33,263 nt of DNA from a bacterium. GTDB lineage: Bacteria; Desulfobacterota; Binatia; HRBIN30; CADEER01. A program made the translations under genes and the position numbers. The stretch lies in contig JAUIGL010000071.1 of NCBI GenBank assembly GCA_030430165.1, positions 1 to 33,263 of the forward strand, given 5' to 3'. The notes below the pieces were generated by a model that saw nothing but the letters and a program-made list of their open reading frames with translations, had not been told where the DNA came from and searched no databases. This document shows, piece after piece, positions 23,334-32,003 of this stretch (the stretch's first letter is position 1; each line of letters opens with the position of its first letter).

Positions 23334-24482
23334 ATGAGGGTGGCACTGTTCACTGAGACGTTCTTGCCGAAGGTCGACGGGATCGTGAACACGCTGGTTC
23401 ACCTCCTCGACCATCTCGAGCTGCGCGGGCATGAAACTCTGCTGTTCGCGCCGCAGGGTTCTCCCAAGTTCTACGGGCGCACTCGGGTGATCGAGGTGCC
23501 GGGCTTCACCTTTCCGCTCTATCCCGAGCTGCAGCTCGCCTATCCTTGGTACCGCGGCGCGATTCCACAGATCCTCGACGGCTTCGAGCCGGATGTCGTC
23601 CACCTGCTCGGCCCGGTAGCGTGCGGCCTGGTTGGCCTACGCCACGCCCGGGCGCTGGGGATTCCGACGATCTCGTCCTACCATACGGACCTCCCCGGCT
23701 TCGCCCAACGCTGGGGGCTGAGTGCTTTGTCGCGGCCGCTGTGGTCGGCGCTGCGCGCGGTGCACAACCAGACCGAACGTACCCTGGCACCGTCGGTAAC
23801 GACGCAGGACACACTGGTGGCGAACGGCTTCGACAACGTCGAAGTCTGGACCCGCGGAGTCGACACGGCCCTGTTCAACCCGGGGCGCCGATCGCCGCAG
23901 TGGCGCGAACGCCTCACCAACGGCAACCCCGACGCACCGCTGCTGCTCTACGTCGGCCGGCTTTCCAAGGAGAAGCGAGTCGACTGGCTGCGGCCGGTGA
24001 TGCAGGCGCTGCCCAACGCTCGCCTCGCCGTCGTCGGCGAGGGGCCGTTCCGCGCCGAGCTCGAGGCCATGCTCCCCGCCGAACGCACCGTCTTCACCGG
24101 CTACCTGCACGGCGAGGATCTGGCTTCGGCGTACGCCTCGGGCGATGTGTTCGTCTTTCCCGGGGCCAATGAGACCTTTGGTAACGTCGTCCTCGAGGCG
24201 ATGTCGGCCGGGGTGCCGGTGGTGGTGCCGCGCTCCGGTGGGGTCCTCGACTTCGTTCGCCACGGCGAGACCGGCATGCTCTTCGACACCGACGACCCGA
24301 GCTCCCTGGTCCAGGCGGTGGTCCGACTGGCGCGCGAGGAGGTGCTTTGGCAACGCCTGCGCGCCGAGTCGAGGCGGGTCGCGCTCTCGCGGTCGTGGGC
24401 CGAAACGCTCGACGAGCTGGTCGCCTGCTACTACGAGGTCGCTGGGATCCGCCGGCAACGCCGCTTGCGCCGCGCCGCCTGA
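23334..24482 (+). CDS. GT4-family glycosyltransferase
   Basis: A 382-residue GT-B fold enzyme. The N-terminal domain has TETFLPKVDGIVNTLVHLLDHL (residues 7-28) and SSYHTDLPGFAQRWG (about 115-129). The C-terminal domain has LLYVGRLSKEKRVDWL and the EX7E motif with Glu280 and Glu288 in GANETFGNVVLEAMSAG. This is the retaining family with SqdX-like and PimB/MgtA-like glycolipid enzymes, which use a nucleotide sugar on a membrane lipid. The exact sugar and acceptor are unclear. ATG at 23334 is preceded by GAAGGGG. It is followed, 15 bp after its stop, by a 12-bp inverted repeat. Confidence 0.9.
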   Translation: MRVALFTETFLPKVDGIVNTLVHLLDHLELRGHETLLFAPQGSPKFYGRTRVIEVPGFTFPLYPELQLAYPWYRGAIPQILDGFEPDVVHLLGPVACGLVGLRHARALGIPTISSYHTDLPGFAQRWGLSALSRPLWSALRAVHNQTERTLAPSVTTQDTLVANGFDNVEVWTRGVDTALFNPGRRSPQWRERLTNGNPDAPLLLYVGRLSKEKRVDWLRPVMQALPNARLAVVGEGPFRAELEAMLPAERTVFTGYLHGEDLASAYASGDVFVFPGANETFGNVVLEAMSAGVPVVVPRSGGVLDFVRHGETGMLFDTDDPSSLVQAVVRLAREEVLWQRLRAESRRVALSRSWAETLDELVACYYEVAGIRRQRRLRRAA

Positions 24483-24497
24483 GGCAGTCCGGCGATT

Positions 24498-24532
24498 GGA
24501 TCGAAGAGTGGTTCTGAACTACTCTTCGATCC
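24498..24532 (+). promoter_or_regulatory. Perfect inverted repeat touching a start codon
   Basis: GGATCGAAGAGT (24498-24509) and ACTCTTCGATCC (24521-24532) pair exactly around an 11-base loop, and the ATG of the lipoprotein gene is the next base. It may be the terminator of the glycosyltransferase gene, a translation-control hairpin, or a protein site. No Shine-Dalgarno sequence is seen within it. Confidence 0.55.
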
Positions 24533-26560
24533 ATGCGTGATTCGTTGATCTCCGCCGGGCTCGCCGGCGGTATGCTAGTGCTCGCCCTGGTCGTCGCCGG
24601 TTGCGGAAGCGACGATGACGACCAGGACTTCTTCCGCGGAACCATCGATCTCGAGGTCGACCGCCCCGAAATCTGCAATCCGCTCGACCAGCGGCACTGC
24701 ATGCTGCCGTTTCCCAACGACTTCTTCTCGGTCGAGGATGCGACCAGCGACACCGGACGCCGCATCTCGATCGATACCGGCGCGACGCCGACCAATCGCG
24801 ATGGCGTGCAGATCGACACGACCGAGTGGAACCGCAACGACGGCTTCTCGCCCGGCGCGCAGCTGGCGACCTACGTCGAGGGAGTTGACCTCGAGGCGAG
24901 CGGGGCGGCGCCGATCACCGACATCGGCCGCTCGCTCGAGTCCGATTCACCGGTGGTGCTGATCGATACCGATACCGGCGAACGCATCCCCCACTGGGTC
25001 GAGATCGACGACCGGCCGGAGGACCCGGGCGATCGCATGATGTACGTGCGCCCGGCGGTCAGCTTGCTCGAAGGGCATCGCCACGTCGTCGGTATCCGCG
25101 GTCTGGTCGACGGCGACGGCGACCCGATCGAGGCGGCGGACGTGTTCCGCGCCTATCGCGATCGGCTCGAGAGTGATGTCGACGAGGTCGAAGCCGAGCG
25201 CGATCGCTACGAAGCGGTCTTCACCGATCTGGCGCGGCACGGCGTCGAGCGCGGCGATCTCTCGCTCGCCTGGGACTTCACGGTCGCCAGTCAGCGCAAT
25301 CTCAGCGAGCGCGTGCTGCACATGCGCGACGACGCCTTCGAGCGGCTCGGTGCCGACGCGCCGGTGTTTACGGTAGAGCTGGTCGAGGACGACTTCGACG
25401 ACCGCGTGATGCGCCGCATCAGCGGAACCTTCGAGGTGCCGAACTACATGACCGGCAGCGGCGAGCCCGGTAGCCGCCTCAACTACGGCGACGACGGCCT
25501 GCCCGAGGTCAACGGCGTGTTTACCGCCGACTTCCGTTGCATCGTTCCTCGTTCCGCTCTGTCGGGCGGGGAGGGGCCGGCGGTGCCGGCGCGCGCGTCA
25601 CTCTACGGCCACGGTCTGCTCGGCAGCGAGCGCGAGGTCGGGGCGAGCAACGTGCGCAGCATGTCGAACGAGCACAACTTCGTTTTCTGCGCCACCAAGT
25701 GGGCCGGCATGTCGGAAGACGACGTCGGCAACGCGATCCAGATCCTCAACGAGTTCTCGAACTTCCCGACCCTGGCCGACCGCTGCCAGCAGGGCTTCCT
25801 CAACTTTCTCTTCCTCGGCCGATTGATGATCCACGCGGACGGCCTGTCGTCGCACCCCGCGTTCCAGGACAGCGACGGTGCGTCGGTGATCGATCGCGAT
25901 CACCTCTACTACGACGGCAACAGCCAGGGTGGAATCATGGGCGGCGGGCTGACCGCGATCGCCACCGACTTCACCCGCGCCGTGCTCGGCGTGCCGGGGA
26001 TGAACTACAGCGTGCTGCTCGAGCGCAGTGTCGACTGGGATACCTATGAGCTGATCTACGTGCCGGCGTATCCCGACGATCTCGAGCGCCCGCTCGGCAT
26101 CATCCTGGCGCAGATGCTCTGGGATCGCGGCGAGGCGAGCGGCTACGCCCATCACATCACCGACGACCCGCTGCCGGGGACGCCGCCGCACACGGTGCTG
26201 ATGCACGTCGCCTACGGCGACCATCAGGTGGCGCCGGCCACCGCCGAGATCGAGGCGCGCACGATCGGCGCCCGCATCCACTGGCCGGCGGTCGTCGACG
26301 GGCGTCTGCCCGACGTCGAGCCGTACTGGGGGATCGAGCAGATCGAGGGCTATCCCTACGACGGCTCGGCACTGGTGATCTGGGACAGCGGCGCGCCGAC
26401 ACCACCTCTGGTCAACCGGCCGCCGCGCGAAGGGGAAGATCCGCACGGCGATCCGCGTTCCGACCCCGAGGCGCGCGCGCAGAAGTCGGCGTTCCTGCGC
26501 CCGGACGGCGCGGTCGTCGACGTCTGCGAGGGAATGCCGTGCTTCGCCGACCCGAGCTAG
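24533..26560 (+). CDS. Large lipoprotein with alpha/beta-hydrolase-like domain
   Basis: A 675-residue lipoprotein. The lipobox is VAGC with Cys24, followed by GSDDDD. Residues about 45-330 are an acidic N-terminal region (CMLPFPNDFF early, then VRPAVSLLEGHRHVVGIRGLVD) as in other large surface lipoproteins. The C-terminal half has an ASLYGHGLLG oxyanion-type strand and a nucleophile elbow GNSQGG (Ser464), plus a later AYGDHQV (about 560-567) where Asp and His of a triad could lie. The substrate is unknown. It is probably at the outer membrane. Only the start at 24533 gives a full signal peptide. It is convergent with the gene at 26666 across a palindrome. Confidence 0.78.
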   Translation: MRDSLISAGLAGGMLVLALVVAGCGSDDDDQDFFRGTIDLEVDRPEICNPLDQRHCMLPFPNDFFSVEDATSDTGRRISIDTGATPTNRDGVQIDTTEWNRNDGFSPGAQLATYVEGVDLEASGAAPITDIGRSLESDSPVVLIDTDTGERIPHWVEIDDRPEDPGDRMMYVRPAVSLLEGHRHVVGIRGLVDGDGDPIEAADVFRAYRDRLESDVDEVEAERDRYEAVFTDLARHGVERGDLSLAWDFTVASQRNLSERVLHMRDDAFERLGADAPVFTVELVEDDFDDRVMRRISGTFEVPNYMTGSGEPGSRLNYGDDGLPEVNGVFTADFRCIVPRSALSGGEGPAVPARASLYGHGLLGSEREVGASNVRSMSNEHNFVFCATKWAGMSEDDVGNAIQILNEFSNFPTLADRCQQGFLNFLFLGRLMIHADGLSSHPAFQDSDGASVIDRDHLYYDGNSQGGIMGGGLTAIATDFTRAVLGVPGMNYSVLLERSVDWDTYELIYVPAYPDDLERPLGIILAQMLWDRGEASGYAHHITDDPLPGTPPHTVLMHVAYGDHQVAPATAEIEARTIGARIHWPAVVDGRLPDVEPYWGIEQIEGYPYDGSALVIWDSGAPTPPLVNRPPREGEDPHGDPRSDPEARAQKSAFLRPDGAVVDVCEGMPCFADPS

Positions 26561-26572
26561 GTTCGGTTGATC

Positions 26573-26595
26573 CCCCCTCCTTACCAAGGAGGGGG
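26573..26595. terminator. Palindrome between convergent genes
   Basis: CCCCCTCCTT and AAGGAGGGGG pair exactly around ACC, 13 bp after the lipoprotein stop. The adjacent GTTAGGGGGAGGT resembles the sequence near 140-152, so this is probably a dispersed palindrome doing terminator duty. Confidence 0.5.
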
Positions 26596-26665
26596 TTAGG
26601 GGGAGGTCAGGCTGCGGACGGACTTTGATGGAGCTGGCAGCAGTGGTTCGGTACGTACCGATTCT

Positions 26666-27136
26666 TCACTTGCTCTTGCGGTAGCGAACCTGGGTGAACC
26701 TGGCGACCTCGACCGAGGCGACGAAGCGGCCGTCGCTGCGGTCGGGTAGGCTCGGTGTCGGCTCGTAGTGGAAGCTGATCGTGCCGAACGCGGGAATGTC
26801 CGAATCCACCGTGTGGTAGAACGACCGGCCGGGGCTTTCGGGGCCGGGATTGCGCTCGTCCTCCCATACCCAGTCGTAGCGGATCAGTAGCCGGATGTTG
26901 CGCACCAGCGCGTCGCTGCGATTGACGAGGGTGCCGTCGAGCGTGCCGTCGCGCCTGAAGCGGAGCCCTTCGATGCCGACTCCGTCTTTGCCGTTGCGCT
27001 CTTGAATCGTGGTGTGCTCGTCGCTGTCGTCGGGATGCACCGCGAGCACGGGGCTCGCAACGATCGAAACCGACCCGACCGCGGCAATCGCGATCGACAG
27101 GAACGCCCTTAATTTCGGGCCTGAAGCTGACACCAT
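26666..27136 (-). CDS. Small exported protein, unknown
   Basis: A 156-residue protein with a signal peptide (about 1-34, AFLSIAIAAVGSVSIVASPVLA). The mature part looks like a beta-sandwich with strands GIEGLRFRRDGTLDGTLVNRS, VRNIRLLIRYDWVW and FGTISFHYEPTP, and ends with SVEVARFTQVRYRKSK. This style recalls small extracellular domains such as FxLYD, but no firm match is claimed. ATG at 27136 is preceded by GGAGG at good spacing; a longer in-frame reading begins at 27337 with no good RBS. It is divergent from the DUF1800 gene, with a 230-bp spacer that holds only a weak TGGGC/GCCCA hairpin near 27327-27342. Confidence 0.7.
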   Translation of the reverse strand: MVSASGPKLRAFLSIAIAAVGSVSIVASPVLAVHPDDSDEHTTIQERNGKDGVGIEGLRFRRDGTLDGTLVNRSDALVRNIRLLIRYDWVWEDERNPGPESPGRSFYHTVDSDIPAFGTISFHYEPTPSLPDRSDGRFVASVEVARFTQVRYRKSK

Positions 27137-27366
27137 TCCACAAACCTCCACCGCGTCCGTTGCAAGGCGCAGGTTGCCCGCAAGACCTTGGCCGCGCAAC
27201 AACGAATTACCTAAGCCTCCGTGAACGTGGCAGAAACGGCACGATTCGCGGCGTGCGCCAGCACCGAACACGCGTGCGTAGCCGGCGGCGAAAGAATCTT
27301 CGCATTGACGGCGCGAATTGTGGGCTGATAGGCCCAATAAGGGTGCAGTCTCTGGGGAGGAGAACG

Positions 27367-29733
27367 ATGAAGCTCGCTATGCCGCGTCTCCTACGGCGTG
27401 CTTTGCTCGGCGCAGCGCTTCTGCTTCCGGCTTTTTCAATGCCGGTGGTCGTCGTTGCGGCAGAGCAATCGAAGGACCAGCAACGTTGCCTGAACGACCT
27501 GACCAAGACCGGCGCCGACGTGGTCAAGACGCAGGGCAAGGCCGACTGGAAGTGCCTTCGCTACGCAAACTCCGGCAAGACCGACAAGCTCGGCGATCCG
27601 GGTCAGCAAACGGCGCAGCTCTGCCTGACCAACGACGTCGGCGGCAAGGTGGCGAAGAAAGAAGCGCGCACCGTGACCAAGGAGGCGCAGAACTGCCTCG
27701 ACGCCCCGTCCAGCATGCCCGACTTCGCCTACGTTGGCTCGGCGTCCATAAACGCCACTGCCTCGGGCAGTCCGGTTGCCATGGTAGCGGCGATCTTCGG
27801 TCCCGATCTCGACCTCGCGGTGGTCGATGACGATGTCGATCGCGACGGCGCAAAGTGCCAACAGGAGGTTCTCAAGGGGGCGAACCGGATCGTCGACGAT
27901 GCGTGGCGGGTGGTTCGCAAGGGCATCAAGGACGGACTCAAGGGCAAGAAGCGACGCGCCGGAGTCGCCGAGTTCGATGCGCCGATCCACTCGCTCGACA
28001 ACATGCAGGGCGAGGCCCTGGCGCAGTCGTTCGACGACCTGAGGAACAAGATCCAGGGTGAGGTCGACAAGCTCACCGACAAGGCGGTGAAGCGCTGCCC
28101 GACGGCGATCGCCACGATCGCGCAGATGTTTCCCGGCGATTGCTCCGCTTCTGCCACTGCCGCCGAGCTCGCCGACTGCGTCGCCGGCATCGCCAAGGCG
28201 CATTTCTACCAGCAGCTCGCCGGCATCTACGGAATGGCGGTTGCCTGCGATTTGACCGACGACGGAATTCACAATGAGAGTTGCGTCGCACCCGAACAGC
28301 AGCAGCACGTGCTCGACCGCGTCGCCTACGGTCCCGACGCCTACACCATCGGTCGCATCCAGGCGCTCGGTCTCGAGGGATTCATCGACGAGCAGCTCGA
28401 CCCCGGCTCACTCGACGACAGCACGGTCGAGACCAACCTGGCGGCGCACTGGCCGTCGCTCGAGCTCAACTTCAACGACCTTCGCCTGTGTTACCCGCAG
28501 GGCGGTGGCGGAACCTGCCCGGGGATTCCGGACGGCAACAAGAACGACGTCTGGAAAGAGCTCCACATGTCCGAGATGTATCGGGCGTCGGCCAGCGTTC
28601 GCCAACTCGAGGCAGTGCTCGTCGACTTCTGGTTCAACCACTACAACGTCGCCGGTGCCACCGGGCGGCGCAAATGGGACGGTACTCCCTACGTTCGCGA
28701 GTCGATTCGCCCGTACGTCCTCGGCAACTTCGAGGAGAGCCTGCTGCGGATGACGCGTGGTCCGGCGATGCTCGACTACCTCGATCAGCGCCAGAACCAG
28801 ATCGGCAACCCGCCCGGCACCGGCTACAACGAAAACTTCTCGCGCGAGCTGTTGGAGCTGCACGCACTCGGCGTCGACGGTCCCTATGACGAGGACGACG
28901 TCAAAGAGGCGGCGCGCGCCCTCACCGGTTGGCGTCAGGACTACGACAACGACGGCCCCGAGTTCGAGTACAACGGCTTCGAGTACCGCGACAGCTGGCA
29001 CGACTACCTCGGGCCCAAGGACGTCCTCGGAACCATCATCGACATCCCCGGCGACGGTGAGCAGGAAGGCTTCGAGGTGATCCGTCTCGCCGCCGAGAAC
29101 CCGAGCTCGGCCAACTTCGTCTGCACCAAGCTGGTTCGCCGTTTCGTCGGCGAAGACGTGCCCTATGCCCTGGTCGACGAATGCGCGGCGACGTTCATGG
29201 CCAACACCATGGAAGACGACCAGATCGAGCAGATGATGATCACCATTCTCAAGTCGCCGGAGTTCCTGCTCTTTCCCGAGTACCGCAAGGCGAAGGTGAA
29301 GCGGCCGTTCGTGTTCTACGCGAGCACTCTGCGTGCCTCGGGCCTGGATCCGGATCCGGCCCTGATCGACTACAACGATCTGCGCAAAGACGTTCGCGAT
29401 CTCGGCGAGGAGCTGCGCAATGCGGGGCCGCCGACCGGGTACCCCGATCTTTCGATCTTCTGGGCCTCGCCAGGAGCGATGGTGCAGCGCTTCAACGCGC
29501 TCGAGAAAGCCACCGAGCAGGCTGCCGCCAGTTGGGGGATCGACGGTGCCGGGACCTCGACCGAGATCATCGACGACCTGATCGCGGTGCTTTTTCCGGT
29601 GGCCGGGGTTTCGGACGGTACGCGGAGCGCCGCGATCGCCTACCTCGACAGCATTCCCGGTGCCGCTGACGACGAGAAGGTGGAGCAGGGTGCCGCCTTC
29701 CTGACCTCGAGTCCCGAGTTTCTAGAGCACTGA
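27367..29733 (+). CDS. DUF1800 family protein with Cys-bearing N-terminal extension
   Basis: A 788-residue exported protein. The signal peptide is about 1-32. From about residue 308 onward it is a DUF1800 domain: HVLDRVAYGPDAYTIGRIQALGLEGFIDEQL, later LVDFWFNHYNV, NENFSRELLELHALGVDG, and KEAARALTGWRQD. Residues about 33-305 are extra: helical, with about ten Cys (QQRCLND, WKCLRYAN, AQLCLTND, AQNCLDAP, AKCQQEV, KRCPTA, FPGDCS, LADCVAG, VACDLT, ESC). DUF1800 proteins pair with DUF1501 proteins across many bacteria; the role is not settled. ATG at 27367 has GGGGAGGAG before it. The DUF1501 gene starts 11 bp after. Confidence 0.9.
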   Translation: MKLAMPRLLRRALLGAALLLPAFSMPVVVVAAEQSKDQQRCLNDLTKTGADVVKTQGKADWKCLRYANSGKTDKLGDPGQQTAQLCLTNDVGGKVAKKEARTVTKEAQNCLDAPSSMPDFAYVGSASINATASGSPVAMVAAIFGPDLDLAVVDDDVDRDGAKCQQEVLKGANRIVDDAWRVVRKGIKDGLKGKKRRAGVAEFDAPIHSLDNMQGEALAQSFDDLRNKIQGEVDKLTDKAVKRCPTAIATIAQMFPGDCSASATAAELADCVAGIAKAHFYQQLAGIYGMAVACDLTDDGIHNESCVAPEQQQHVLDRVAYGPDAYTIGRIQALGLEGFIDEQLDPGSLDDSTVETNLAAHWPSLELNFNDLRLCYPQGGGGTCPGIPDGNKNDVWKELHMSEMYRASASVRQLEAVLVDFWFNHYNVAGATGRRKWDGTPYVRESIRPYVLGNFEESLLRMTRGPAMLDYLDQRQNQIGNPPGTGYNENFSRELLELHALGVDGPYDEDDVKEAARALTGWRQDYDNDGPEFEYNGFEYRDSWHDYLGPKDVLGTIIDIPGDGEQEGFEVIRLAAENPSSANFVCTKLVRRFVGEDVPYALVDECAATFMANTMEDDQIEQMMITILKSPEFLLFPEYRKAKVKRPFVFYASTLRASGLDPDPALIDYNDLRKDVRDLGEELRNAGPPTGYPDLSIFWASPGAMVQRFNALEKATEQAAASWGIDGAGTSTEIIDDLIAVLFPVAGVSDGTRSAAIAYLDSIPGAADDEKVEQGAAFLTSSPEFLEH

Positions 29734-29744
29734 GGGGGCGCACG

Positions 29745-30980
29745 ATGAGACTGAATCGAAGAGACTTCCTCAGGTCCGGCGCGGTGGCCGCCAGCGCCTA
29801 CTTTCTGCCGGACCACCTGCTGCGCAAGGCGGTGGCCGGTCCGGCTCCCGAGAAGGTGGTGGTCGCCATCTACCTGCGCGGCGGCGCCGATCCGCTGAGT
29901 CTGGTGGTTCCCGCGTTCGACGCCGACTACTACACTTTGCGTCCGGGAATGCAGGTCGCGCCCGGCACCGAGCTCACCCTGACTGGCGGCGACACCCACG
30001 GCTTCGGGTTGTATCCGTTGCTCACCAACTTCCAGACCATGTACAACGCCGGTGAGCTCTCGATCATCCATCTGAGCGGCAGCCCGAGCGAGTCGCGTTC
30101 GCACTTCGACGCGCAGGACTACATGGAGAAGGCGGCGCCGGACGACAAGAGCATCACCGACGGATGGCTCAACCGCTATCTGACCTCGGTCGCTGCCAGC
30201 GAGTCGATTTGCGGCGTGTCGCTGTCGGACGTTCCGCAGTTGGCCTTGCTCGGCGACGCCCCCAACGTCGCCTTCTCGAAGATCTCGCGCTTCGGCTTCT
30301 CCGGTGATTTCGACGACGAGCGCCAGGCGGCGCTGGATGCGTTCTACGCGGCGCAGGAATCCTCGGTGTTGACCGACGGCGCCAACGCCGCGTTCTCGGC
30401 GATCGACCTGATTGGCGGCGTCGATACCAGCACCAGCGTCGTCTATCCCGACAACAAGCTCAGCAATCGCCTGAAGGACGTCGCCGCGATCATCAAGGCG
30501 GAGATCGGAGCCAAGGTGTTCGCCGTCGACCTCGGCGGCTGGGACCACCACTCGAATCAGCTGAGCGAGCTGTCGACCCTGGGAGCGGACCTCGACGCCG
30601 CGCTCGGGGCGTTCCGCGAAGACCTCGCCAACTCGGGCGGCACCAACTATCTCGACCACACCCTCACCTTGTGCATGACGGAGTTCGGCCGGCGTGTCGC
30701 CGAGAACGGCGGCGCCGGCAGCGACCACGGGCACGGCGGCGCGATGTTCGCCCTCGGCGGCGGTCACGCCGGCGGACGCGTGATTCTAGACAACGACGAC
30801 TGGCCCGGCCTGCAGCCCGGAGATCTCTACAAGGGCGAGGATCTCCAGGTGACGACCGACTTCCGCAACGTCTTCGCCGAGGCACTCAACCGCCACCTCG
30901 GCGCGAGTATTGCGTCGCTCGATGGCGTGTTCCCCGACTTCTCGATCAACGAGTCGAATTTCCCGAATTTGTATATCTAG
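29745..30980 (+). CDS. DUF1501 family protein with Tat signal
   Basis: A 411-residue protein. The N-terminus NRRDFLRSGAVAASAYF is a twin-arginine signal, so export in folded state is predicted. DUF1501 features include VVVAIYLRGGADPLSLVVP, RSHFDAQDYME, DLGGWDHHSNQ, CMTEFGRRVAENGGAGSDHGHGGAMF. The fold resembles the alkaline-phosphatase superfamily, and the His/Asp-rich sites could bind metal, but activity is unproven. It is the second gene of the DUF1800-DUF1501 pair, with GAGGGGG before ATG 29745. The gene ends at the GTAC-rich repeat. Confidence 0.93.
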   Translation: MRLNRRDFLRSGAVAASAYFLPDHLLRKAVAGPAPEKVVVAIYLRGGADPLSLVVPAFDADYYTLRPGMQVAPGTELTLTGGDTHGFGLYPLLTNFQTMYNAGELSIIHLSGSPSESRSHFDAQDYMEKAAPDDKSITDGWLNRYLTSVAASESICGVSLSDVPQLALLGDAPNVAFSKISRFGFSGDFDDERQAALDAFYAAQESSVLTDGANAAFSAIDLIGGVDTSTSVVYPDNKLSNRLKDVAAIIKAEIGAKVFAVDLGGWDHHSNQLSELSTLGADLDAALGAFREDLANSGGTNYLDHTLTLCMTEFGRRVAENGGAGSDHGHGGAMFALGGGHAGGRVILDNDDWPGLQPGDLYKGEDLQVTTDFRNVFAEALNRHLGASIASLDGVFPDFSINESNFPNLYI

Positions 30981-31169
30981 GGTACGGGGTACGGGGTACG
31001 GGCAACGAGTTGGGGTACAGGGTACGGGCAACGAGTTAGGGTACGGGGTACAGGGTACGGGTAGCCTAGCCGTACCCCGTACCCTGTACCCCGTACCCTG
31101 CCTCAGGCCGTACCCCGTACCCTGACCCCGTACCCCGCCTCAGGCCGTACCCCGTAGGCCGTACCCCGC
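30981..31169. repeat. GTAC-rich direct and inverted repeat block
   Basis: The left part repeats GGGGTACGGGGTACGGG-like units and a GGTACGGGCAACGAGTT unit twice; the right part is the complement strand form (CCGTACCCCGTACCCTG, with CCTCAGGCCGTACCCCGTA repeats). A 20-bp perfect pair, 31041-31060 with 31077-31096, allows a long hairpin. It fills the gap between the convergent DUF1501 and crotonase genes and could end both transcripts. Confidence 0.8.
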
Positions 31170-31170
31170 T

Positions 31171-31935
31171 TCATTCAAAACTTCCGTGGCGGCCGGCGCC
31201 TTTCGCGAATCGGGTCGCACCCTCCAGCGTTTCGCCGGAGTGGATCACCTGCAGGCCGATCTTGGTCTCGTTGAGCAGGGCCTCGTTGAGCGGCATGCTC
31301 CACTGCTGGTACGAGGACATGCGGTCGCCGCGCATGCAGCGCTCGGGAAAGCGGGCGATCTGCTTGGCCAGCTCGATTGCTTCGGAAACGGCGGTGCCGG
31401 GCTCGACGATTCGGTTGGCCAGCCCCATGCGCAGCGCCTCGTCGCCGGAAACGCCGCGCCCGGTGAGAATCATGTCGAGCGCGTTGCTGTGGCCGATCAA
31501 GCGCGGCAGGCGGATGGTGCCGCCGTCGATCAGGGGAACGCCCCAGCGCCGACAGTAGACGCCGAAGACCGCGTTGCGCGCGGCGACCCGCAGGTCGCAC
31601 CAGCAGGCGAGCTCGAGCCCGCCGGCAACGGCGAATCCCTCGACCGCCGCGATCACCGGCTTCGACAGCAGCATCCGCGTCGGGCCCATTGGTCCGTCGC
31701 CGGACTCGCGCACCTGGTTGCCGCGGCCGTCCGACACCGCCTTGAGATCGGCGCCGGCGCAGAACGTGTCCTCGGCGCCAGTCAGCACCGCGACAGCGAG
31801 GTCGTCGTCGGCATCGAAGCTGCGAAACGCATCGGCGAGCAGCTCCGCGGTCGGCCCGTCGACGGCATTGCGCACGTCCGGCCGATCGATGGTGACGACG
31901 AGGATCGAATCGACTCTCTCTTGTTTGACCGTCAT
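31171..31935 (-). CDS. Crotonase (enoyl-CoA hydratase/isomerase) superfamily protein
   Basis: A 254-residue protein with crotonase fold motifs: oxyanion-hole segments CAGADLKAV (about 59-67) and VEGFAVAGGLELA (about 98-110). The segment FGVYCRRWGVPLIDGGTIRLPRLIG stands where classic hydratases have F-x-x-PE...PGAGGTQRL: the first catalytic Glu is replaced, and the second position near NALDMILTG carries Asp. A standard hydratase reaction is thus doubtful; isomerase, thioesterase or another CoA-linked reaction is possible. ATG at 31935 is weakly preceded by CTGGG. No fatty-acid operon is nearby. Confidence 0.9.
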   Translation of the reverse strand: MTVKQERVDSILVVTIDRPDVRNAVDGPTAELLADAFRSFDADDDLAVAVLTGAEDTFCAGADLKAVSDGRGNQVRESGDGPMGPTRMLLSKPVIAAVEGFAVAGGLELACWCDLRVAARNAVFGVYCRRWGVPLIDGGTIRLPRLIGHSNALDMILTGRGVSGDEALRMGLANRIVEPGTAVSEAIELAKQIARFPERCMRGDRMSSYQQWSMPLNEALLNETKIGLQVIHSGETLEGATRFAKGAGRHGSFE

Positions 31936-32003
31936 GGCCCAGCGATAGCAGGGCGGGGCGGGTGTGTCATTTCGGTTGGGGGGTGTTTGGGTGGGCCGCT
32001 TTA

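Noticed and set aside
27137..27366. A riboswitch in the long leader of the DUF1800 gene
   Set aside because: Only a weak five-base hairpin was seen and no known riboswitch core could be recognised.
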